Below, piece after piece: positions 1-9,514 of a stretch of DNA of 9,514 nt. Made by a program: the position numbers and the translations under genes. The stretch's first letter is position 1; each line of letters begins with the position of its first letter. The DNA lies in NCBI GenBank assembly GCA_937901225.1, contig CALCGX010000042.1:1-9514 (forward strand), read 5' to 3'. The notes beneath the pieces are model-generated. The model was not told the DNA's origin. It was given only the letters and a program-made list of their open reading frames with translations, and did not search any database. This DNA comes from an uncultured Bacteroidales bacterium (GTDB taxonomy: Bacteria > Bacteroidota > Bacteroidia > Bacteroidales > Paludibacteraceae).

Positions 1-718
1 TTGCCAAACAGAGGTCTGAACTTTGGATGATATGCTGCAATCCCTCGTCCATTCCGTCTGCATCCGTTTTAGGGCGAGAGATACCTACACGCCATGGCTT
101 TCCCATATCATTCACGCCCTTCAACACCACTTCACCACCTATCTCTACCAGATAGTTCTCACAACCAGCCTCACGCAACACATCTGCTACCACGTCGGTT
201 CCATAACCCTTAGCTATTGCACTAGCATCTAATGTGATACGCGGATCATCTTTAAGCAACGAATGATCAACTAGTGTCACTTTTTGATAGCCAACATACG
301 CTTTGATGCTATCAATCGTTGTTTGCGATACATCGGCAGCGTTACCATGCTTCAATCCAAATCCCCATAGATTCACTAAAGGTGCTACTGTGATATCAAA
401 TGCGCCATTAGACAACCGGCTGATTATCTGCGCCTCATGATACATCCGCTCAAACAATGAGTCTGTACATACCATCTCGTTGCGATTGATACGTGCAATC
501 ACCGATTGCTGGTTAAACATGCTCAACGAGGCATCAAACTCATGCAAACGTTGCTGGATTGCATTATGCAAATCATCAGTACCTTCGTAGCGTATATTAT
601 AATAGGTACCAAAAATATTACCTTGATGATGATAATACTGTTTCTTCTTCTCATTAGGCAACAATAGCAGCATTCCTGCTGCTACTATTGCTAAAACCAA
701 TGCTATCCACTTCTTCAT
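1..718 (-). CDS. apbE: FAD:protein FMN transferase ApbE, partial (3' end off the left edge)
   Basis: I read this by translating the minus strand from the ATG at 718-716; the frame is open to the window edge, giving 239 residues of a family usually about 320-350 long. ApbE uses FAD and Mg2+ to link FMN covalently to a Ser/Thr of exported redox proteins such as NqrC, RnfG and other FMN-binding-domain proteins, on the outer face of the inner membrane. Visible family motifs are FGTYYNI (36-42; the usual MGT is FGT here), SMFNQQSVIARINRN (66-80), GAFDITVAPLVNLWGFG (105-121), LDASAIAKGYGTD (163-175) and VEIGGEV (191-197). Residues 1-20 form a hydrophobic segment with no lipobox cysteine, so it is probably a signal anchor or signal peptide rather than the lipoprotein form common in this family. 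The C-terminal Mg2+-site motif lies beyond the edge. It starts 22 nt after the beta-barrel gene and is probably cotranscribed with it. No flavinylation target is visible in the window. Confidence 0.93.
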   Translation of the reverse strand, partial: MKKWIALVLAIVAAGMLLLLPNEKKKQYYHHQGNIFGTYYNIRYEGTDDLHNAIQQRLHEFDASLSMFNQQSVIARINRNEMVCTDSLFERMYHEAQIISRLSNGAFDITVAPLVNLWGFGLKHGNAADVSQTTIDSIKAYVGYQKVTLVDHSLLKDDPRITLDASAIAKGYGTDVVADVLREAGCENYLVEIGGEVVLKGVNDMGKPWRVGISRPKTDADGMDEGLQHIIQSSDLCLA

Positions 719-3700
719 ATACTTTTATTTCAATCGAATCTTACCACTCGTCACAGAAATAGATTCCAACACCTATACAGCCATTCAATTTTTGGTCTGC
801 TGCCTCACCAAAAGGTAAAATGATGTTACTCTTATCTACCCCATAGCAATTAAACATAGCTTCCCCCCAGACATTGATGTATAATTTACCAAATTCAAAC
901 TCACGCTCTGCACGCAGGTGAAGGTTGTTAAATCCTACTGTACGGCCATTTGTCCACACATCCTCGTAATTTGAGTACAGACCTTTCCATGGAGTAAAAC
1001 CTACTTTTAATCCCAATACAATATCCAATGGTAAATAGATATCATAACCTAATTGAATATAGGTAGAATATGCACGCTTCACATTGCCTTCACTATCAAC
1101 AATAGGGTCATAACCAAGCATCGTAGTGTACCAATCAATAGATAATGGGACTTTTTCTACCAAATCACCTAAGTGAAATCCTGCGTGCAACTCCATTGTA
1201 CTAGCACTAAGATTTTGAGGATTATCCAATCCCTTAAAATATTTATCCCCACCAAAATAATACAAATGCGTCAAATCCAATGCAACTCCATAGTTATCAT
1301 AACCTATGGTGATATCCAATTCTGGAGTGAGTTCTTCAAAGCGCCATGAATCAGCACCTATATTTGCCCAACCGCAAAGATACAAGCCATTCCAATCCAA
1401 TGTTACTGATGGCTGAATGGACAATCCACCAAAGTTATATCCACGCCACAAATAGCTACTTACTACATCAGCCCCGACTTCCAACGAAAGACCTTTTGAA
1501 GCCTCTTCCGCTTTCGCTTGATACGAAAAAGCACCAACGCCTATCAGCGCTAGTGCTAAAAATAATATTTTTTTATTCATTTTTTTCTATACAAAAGCGC
1601 ACTTCTTATAGAGCATGTTTACTTACCCAAGCAAGACGAAGAGCGACATCCAAGATTTTTGTATCCTCTAATACCACAATACCTCCATCAGGACCTTGCT
1701 CAATATGATAACCAGCAGTTGCAGTTCCATTGAAGAATGCGCGTACATCGTCAGCTGCAATACCTAACTCCTCAGCTATTACAGCTGAACTACCTTTTGG
1801 AAGGCTATCCTTCACTTCTCTCAATTGATTGAATGTTGTGCGAATCATAGTAACTAATTTTTAAATAGTTAATAATATTTAATTGAAATTTATTTTCTTT
1901 ATTTGTATTTTGAGCGCAAAGGTAACACTTTTTTTTTATATATGCAAGAAAAATATACTTTTTTTTTGAATATATTTCATTTACCCTCACCCTAATTTAA
2001 TTCAAGTCGTAACCGTAGTGGCGCAAGCGTGTTTGCGAACTACGCCAATCCTTATCCACTTTTACAAAGAGTTGCAAGAACACTGGCTTGCCAAAGAACG
2101 CTTCAATCTCCTTGCGGGCTTGCGTACCGACACGCTTCAGCGCTTTGCCGCCCTTGCCGATGATGATCCCCTTTTGACTATCACGCTCCACATAGATGAC
2201 TGCACCAATGCGAATAATTCCCTCAGGGTGTTGTTCATCCGGTTCCTCATCCAAAAAGGACTCTACCTCGACTTCTACACTATAAGGGATCTCCTTGTCG
2301 TAGTTCAATAGAATCTTCTCGCGGATCATCTCATCTACGAAGAAGCGCGATGACTTGTCTGTCAATTGATCTTTAGGGAAGAATGGCGGACATTCAGGCA
2401 ATGCCTCACGGATAGCAGTAAAGAGTTGGTCTGTGCCAAACTTCTGCTGCGCAGAGATAGGGAAGACGGTTGCCTCTGGCAATACGCGATGCCAATACTC
2501 TACCAATTGCTCCAAGGTCTCTTGGGTAGTGAGGTCTATCTTGTTGATAATCAAGAATACTTTCGCTTTGATACGCTTTACTTTCTCTAGGAAGTCTGCA
2601 TTCTTGTCGGGATTATCTTGTACGTCTGTCACATAGAGCAAGACATCCGCATCTATGAGAGCAGAGCGTGAGAACTCCAACATCTGCTCTTGGAGCTTGT
2701 AGTTGGGTTGCAGCACTCCTGGAGTATCCGAATACACCATTTGAAAGTCATCGCCATTGACGATACCCATAATACGATGGCGAGTGGTTTGCGCCTTCGA
2801 TGTGATAATCGAAAGGCGTTCACCCACCAATACATTCATCAATGTGGATTTGCCCACATTGGGATTACCTACTATATTTACAAAACCTGATTTGTGCATT
2901 AATAACTAAATAATCGTGACTTATTGAGTTTGGTTATCTTGCCATGTTTGGCTTGGATTTGCTTTTGGTTGATGAGTTTTGGATCGCCCATAATCAAGAT
3001 GGTGATAGGTTTACCTTGAATACGTGATTGGTAGAAGGAAAGCACATTGTCGAATGTCAAACGCTGAATATCACGTACTTGCAACATGGCAGGGTCCACC
3101 TTATAACCCATCAGCATATTGGCTGTCAAGCGTTGGCTCTTATTGCGGAAAGTAGGTTTGTTAGACAATACCGATTGACGCAATACGGTGCGGATATTCT
3201 CCATCGTTTCAGGATATTGTGGCATAGAATCCAACAAACTCATATAGACATCTATCGCATCAGCTACCTTGTCAGACTGTGTACCTACATAACCCACGAA
3301 CTTGGTCATCTGGCCTTGTTTTGGCGGACGAGAGAAATACCCATATGCGTTGTATGCCATAGAGCGTTTTTCACGAATCTCGTTCATCACAAGACCCGAG
3401 AAACCGCCACCAAAATACTCGTTGAATGCCATATAGTTCACCGCCTCCTTCGCATTGTATGGCTCGCCATCAATGAGGAAATATACCTTGGCTTGTTGCA
3501 TCTCTGCATCAGGCAAGAAGTAAATCTTATTCTCGGTGATTGGCACCATCGGACGCTCCACTGGCGACATAGTTGGGCGCACATTGTTATTGAGCGAGAG
3601 TTTGTTGTAAAGGATATTCTTCACATCCAAAGCAGGCAACGCACCTGCGTAGTGAATCTCCAACTCATAGTTCTGTACTTGGTGCAATACGCCTTCCAAT

Positions 3701-6700
3701 TGAGCAGCAGTCATTTGCAACACATCCTCCATCAGCGTTGGGCGCTTGATATAAGGCGAGTTTTCGCCATAGCGTACATAGTCGAAGGCGGCATCCGCTA
3801 CGATATCGGTATTGCGTTGCTCCACTTGACGAGCAGAGTACTCTTGTCCCTTGATATTGTTGATGAGCATGTCATTCTCCGAATCAAAATTAGGGAACAT
3901 CATGTGCAGATTGACCATCTCCACGATCTTCTCCAGATTCTCCTCGTTGCCCTCAATGTCCACATAGAAATAGTCCTCAGACACCGCATAGCTACACTTA
4001 CCGCCCAACTTCGCCAAATTAGCACGGAACTCAGCTGGTTTAATACCTGGCGCACCCTTGATACCTGCCATATTCATCAGCGAAGCAGCGTACTCCAGGA
4101 ATGGCAACTCGTAGGTTCCCACTCCATATTTGAGACGGAGAGAGAAGATATGGTTCTTGGTGTTTGGCGTGCAATATACGCTCACGCCTTCGTAGAAGAG
4201 GTCTTGATCAATGTCGGAGAAGTCGATGAAGGTTGGGGTGAGTTTGCCTGCAGGAATCGACTCCAAGTATTGGCAATAAACCGATTCGCTCTTAGGAGAC
4301 TCCAGCGATTTGATCTTAGGCTTAGGCAACTTATCTTTCTTAGGTGTACCTTCCTCAATCTCAAAGACTTTCTTAGGCGCACCCAAGTATTGTTTAGCTA
4401 CGCGCTTGATGTCATCCATCGTGATAGCTGCCACTCGTTCCTTCAGTTGCAACATCTCCTCAATCGACTGTTGGTAAGTAAACGCATTCTGCAAGAGTTG
4501 TACCTTCATCTCTGGATATTCCATCGTGCGGTCGAACTCTTGGTAGAAGTTCTGGCGAACTGCCTCCACCAACTCCTCGGAGATATTGCCGCTCACCAGT
4601 TGTTGGATCGCTTCATTAACCAATTTTTCGGTTTCTTTGAGTGAAGTATAAGTCTGTGTCTCTGCATCCATGTATGGCACTGCTATCACCAAGAAGCGAC
4701 CTTGGTCACGGCGTACATCATTGGCTGCGCCTGCGTACATCAGTTTATTGTCTAAAGTGAGCTCGTCCAACAAACCAATCTGCATGGAGTTGGAGAGAAT
4801 CTCGCCCAAGAAATCCAGCAGCAACTCATCCTTATCTCCTACTGGTACACCATTGTATGCGATATACAACTCTGGCATATAGCCGAGCTTCGCACTGTAG
4901 CGTTCGTCTTGCGCGAATGCGGTAGTAGGATACTTCGTGCGCTCTGGCAATGGACGCGCTTGCAACTTGCCGAAGGTCCTCTCAATCAATGGTTTGGTGG
5001 CTTCTATATCGAAGTCGCCCACCAAGATAAGTGCCATATTATTAGGCACATACCATGTGTTGTAGAAGTCGATGAGCTTGCGGAGTTTAGGGTTCTTCAA
5101 ATCCTCTGCATAACCGATAATATCACGTGCGTAGGCGTGTCCCTCGTAGAGTTTGCCGAAGATGAAGTTGCGCGAGTGGGTAGAGTTGTCGTCGAGATAC
5201 ATATTGTACTCCTCAAACACGTTCTCCAATTCGGCTTGGAAACTGCGGAACACAGGATTAGTCAAGCGGTCGGCATACAACGTGAGCCAACGCTCCATCT
5301 GGTAGGCAGGGAAGGAGTTCATATAGCAGGTTACATCGTATGCGGTAAAGGCATTCAATCCTTCGCCACCGATACCCTGAATCAGGTTGGAGAACTCGTC
5401 CGTAGCCGCATATTTAGCCGCCTCGAGCGACACTTCGTTGATTCGCAATTGCACCGCCTCACGTGCTTTCGCATCGGTAGTGAGTGCGAGGGTGTCGTAT
5501 AGGGCAATGATTTGCTCATAAAGAGGTTGCTCTTTCTCCCAATCCAGTGCGCCGATGCGGTCGGTACCCTTGAAGAGCATATGCTCCAGGTAGTGTGCCA
5601 AACCAGTTGCATCTGCTGGCTCATCTATTGCTCCCGCACGGGTAACAGTCCAACCCTGTACATCAGGTTGGTCGTGGTCTTCCCACAAGTAAACCGTCAA
5701 ACCATTGTCCAATTGGTATTGAACAAAATCATCATTTTGTGCCCATGCCGCAATGATACAAAAGAGGCTAATCAACGAAATAATTACTCGTTTCATATGT
5801 GTAATGTTTATTCAAAAAGTTTCCCAACAACAAATGCAAAAACTGCGTCAAACTTGACGCAGTTTTTTATTTCTTATCAATGGCTTAACGAATCACTTTC
5901 TTCGTTACTCGTTGACCATTCTTCTCCAATTGAATGAGGTACATGCCATCATTCAATCCGTTCATATTCACTTGATTTACATTGTATTGCACCGACACTG
6001 CTTGACCGCTTACAGTATAGATTGTCGCATTGTATGGAGGCAACAAATCCATTGTATTTTCTGGTACAAACACATTCTCCACATCGGTATTAACATTAGG
6101 CAATTGCAACTGTTTACCGGTCAGCAACAACATCTCACCAGGTTTCAATGTCACATCGCCAGCTGGTTGCAATTGCTGAGTAAAGTAGTTATACCAGGTA
6201 CCTTCTGGCATGGTAGCAGTCTGATCATATACTGCGCTAAAGTTAGCCACCAGACATACTTCACTACCCCATTGTACCGTACGCAATTCGCGGCTACCTG
6301 TGATATTTGCCACAGTAGGATTACCCTCAAACACCTCTGGCAACAACTTGGTACGAAGTTGAATGATTTGTGCAATTTGCGTATATTGTTTCATACGTGT
6401 TTCTGATTCAAAATACCCCAAAGTATATGGACTTGGTTTCTTTGAACAACGATTATCGGTATTGTATTCATCGGGCTTCTCATCGCTAGAATTGATTGAG
6501 AAATCATAACCTATCTCCTCAAATTGCCACAACATATGAGGGCCATTCAGCAACACGTTGAATGCCACATTCACGGCCACACGATTCAAACGAGCTTCCT
6601 CATTGGTTTTCAAATCTGCATTACCATACATCTTTGCCTTATACTGCATACGCTCCTCGTCGTGGCTCTCGCAATAAGTTACATATCCATCGCGGTTTGC

Positions 6701-9514
6701 TCGGCTAAAATCTGCTTTGCTGCCTAACCAACCCATTGCTGTCTCTTGATATGCCTCAGTCACATTATCCCAGCACATCATACCTTGGTTAATCAATTTT
6801 GGACGATCGCTACCCATATTGCTTCCCCAATGCTCTAGGATAAAATATGCATCCGCTGAAACGGCTTTCACACCATTATTATAATAATCTGCTATATGAG
6901 TCATTGCATTGTTGGTTGTACCACACAGACCATGACTCAAGTCCATACGATAGCCATCAATCTTGTACTCCTTCAACCAATATTGCAACGCGCGGGTGAA
7001 CATCAACTTCGTCAACTCAAAATCATGGTTCCAATCCTCATATACATTATCGCTGTGAGGAGCTGTTACATTAAACCATGGATTGTGTGCCAACTCAGTG
7101 CCATATGGATAGAGCTTGTTCATTGGGTTGAGACCCGTAGCATGGTTGAACACCATATCCAAGATAACGGCTATTCCACGCTTGTGACATTCGTCCACAA
7201 AAGCCTTCAATTGCTCTGGAGTACCATATGCCTTATCCAATGCAAAGTAGTGGTTAGGAGAATAACCCCAGTTGTAGTTGCCATCAAACTCGGTTACTGG
7301 CATCAACTCTATCGCATTCACACCCAAATTCTCGATATAATCCAAACGCTTCATCAAACCTGCAATAGAACGCTCTGGAGTATAATCATATACCCACAAC
7401 TCATAGATAATCAGGTTGTTTTTGTTTGGACGTTTGAAGTTCAACGTTGCATCCGACCATTGGTATGCTGGTTTGTTGGTTTGAATCACTGTCACATATC
7501 CATCGCCTTGCACTGGATATTTCATCAAGTCAGGATTCACCGTAGTGGGCTCATATTGATCATCCTTGTGCAACACTTTCTCTGAATACAAATCAGACAA
7601 CTTCTTCACTACGCCATCCTCGCGAACAACCACATATTGGAAAGCATATTCCTTCTGAGGGGTCAAACCATTGATTTCCAACCAGAAGAAATTGCCATCT
7701 TGCTTCATTTGATAGTTATTCGATACTGCCCAATTGTTGAAGTCACCCACCACAAACACATGCTTCGCAGGCGCTGTCTTGCTCGCAGCGTATGTAGAAA
7801 GAGTCACTTTGGTATGATCATTCTCATCGTAGAAAATACCCATATCAATGCCTGCTGGACGAGCTGCTTGCACTGGAGCCGACACCACGCATGTTTGTGC
7901 GGTTACGGTCTTCACTTCCTCGCCCTTAGTCGCTGTCAGAGTAAACACATAATCACCCTCTGCTGGAAGTTTATACGCATAATCCAATGTTGTACCTTCC
8001 TCTGTCAAAACCACCTCACCGTTTATAGCCAATGACAAGGTCGCACGCTCAGTTGCCACGCCATGCAAGTGGATGGTATCATTCACTTGTGAAATCTCAG
8101 GAATCGAACCCTCGAATATCGCTGCCAAACCAGCATCTACCAAATCCACAAAAATATCAGCATTACCATCTGCCTTACCTTCCTTCTCGCCGCCAGGGCC
8201 ATCATTGAATACAAAGCACAACTGAGACACTTCATACAGTACCGTATCCTTTACAATCACTGGCTTACCATCAGGACCTGGTTGGCGTGAGGTAGTAATC
8301 TTTCTTGCACCATAAAACTCCGTGATATTAGGAGTAATCTTCAACTCCCAGTTTCCATCCGCATTCTGAGTCATCTTATATTTCTCTTCGCCACCACGCC
8401 AGGTTGGTGCATTTTGCCATTGCGTACCATTGAATGTCGCACCCGTATGCGCGTAACATTGGGTGGCACCTACCATACCACCATTTCCCTCGTTTGGATT
8501 GAAAATAATTGTCACTTCACCATCGTAGCCCTTCTGAATAATGCTAGGGATGGTTGTCACCTGTGCTGTCGCTGTCAAAGCGAACACTGACAGAAATAAT
8601 AATGTAATTTTTCTCATGTTGTGATTATTTATTTTAATGTTTTTTTAATTGCTCACATTTCAGCCCGCAAAGGTACAAAAAAATTATGAAATACGCAACC
8701 TTCTCAGCGTTTTTTATACAAACTCTTGCATATTTGCAAAAAAACACCTACCTTTGCACCGCAAAACTATAAACTACCACATGACCAAACGCGTACTCAT
8801 AGGAATGTCCGGAGGCATCGACTCTACCGTAGCGGCCATTCTACTCCTCGAACAAGGCTACGAACTCGTCGGAGCTACGTTCCGTACCTTCGACCCACCT
8901 ACTCCTGACCATTGCACCAACAACGACAAAGGATGCTGCTCCGAAGATAGCATCACCGAAGCACAACGCATGGCCGCCACCTTGGGATTCGAGCACCATG
9001 TCCTCGACTTTCGCAGCACCTTCCGCCAACACGTTATGGACAACTTCGTCCGCGAGTACGCATGCGGACGAACGCCCAACCCTTGTGTACTTTGCAACTC
9101 ACACATCAAATGGGGCAAACTCATACAAGCCGCCGAACTATACAACTGCGACTATATCGCCACTGGACACTACGCACAGATCGCCGAACATCGAGGACAT
9201 CTCTACCTCAAAAACGCTGTGGATACGCACAAAGACCAAACATACTTCCTCTGGATGCTCACCGAAGACAACCTACGCAAAACCATCTTCCCACTCGGAG
9301 GACTCACCAAGGATGAGGTACGACAAATAGCGCGCAATCATGGCTTCGAACAACTCAGCAAGAAAGCCGAGAGCCAAGAGATATGCTTCATTCCTAACAA
9401 CGACTACCGCACTTTCCTCGCCCAGCATGGCGTTTCTGTGCCACAGGGTGAATACATTGATAATCGAGGAAAAGTATTAGGCATGCATCAGGGTTTCTGC
9501 CATTATACCATTGG

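Overview
The window looks like chromosomal DNA from a member of the Bacteroidota, most likely the order Bacteroidales. Three putative promoters fit the distinctive Bacteroidetes pattern (TTG, 20 nt, TACCTTTG). Start codons are preceded by A/T-rich leaders rather than strong Shine-Dalgarno sequences. One secreted enzyme ends in a type IX secretion (T9SS) C-terminal sorting domain, a system restricted to this phylum. Nothing in the window is a mobile element, CRISPR array, tRNA or rRNA.

Left part (1-1996, minus strand): a putative three-gene operon read right to left. It runs from a small 80-residue putative DNA-binding protein, through an exported TorF-like outer-membrane beta-barrel protein, to ApbE, the FAD:protein FMN transferase that attaches FMN covalently to exported redox proteins. 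ApbE is cut by the left edge. Gaps between these genes are only 22-25 nt. A promoter, two T9 tracts and an A/T-rich inverted repeat lie upstream of the first gene.

Middle (1997-5884, minus strand): a 965-residue exported M16 zinc metallopeptidase is followed by era, the essential 16S rRNA/30S assembly GTPase. The M16 stop and the era start share one base (TAATG), so the two are probably translationally coupled.

Right (5885-8617, minus strand): a 910-residue secreted GH13 alpha-amylase-family enzyme with N-terminal accessory domains and a T9SS sorting tail. It is followed by a strong symmetrical hairpin terminator. It has its own promoter in a 163-bp divergent intergenic region shared with mnmA (8781 onward, plus strand). 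mnmA encodes the tRNA U34 2-thiolase and runs off the right edge.

Most of the window is ordinary core and surface-glycan biology. The points most worth a second look are the regulator/porin/ApbE operon, the three-cysteine active site of MnmA, the shared extended -33 element in three promoters, the homopolymer in one promoter spacer, and the orphan T9SS-exported amylase. I found no convincing evidence of a wholly new system.
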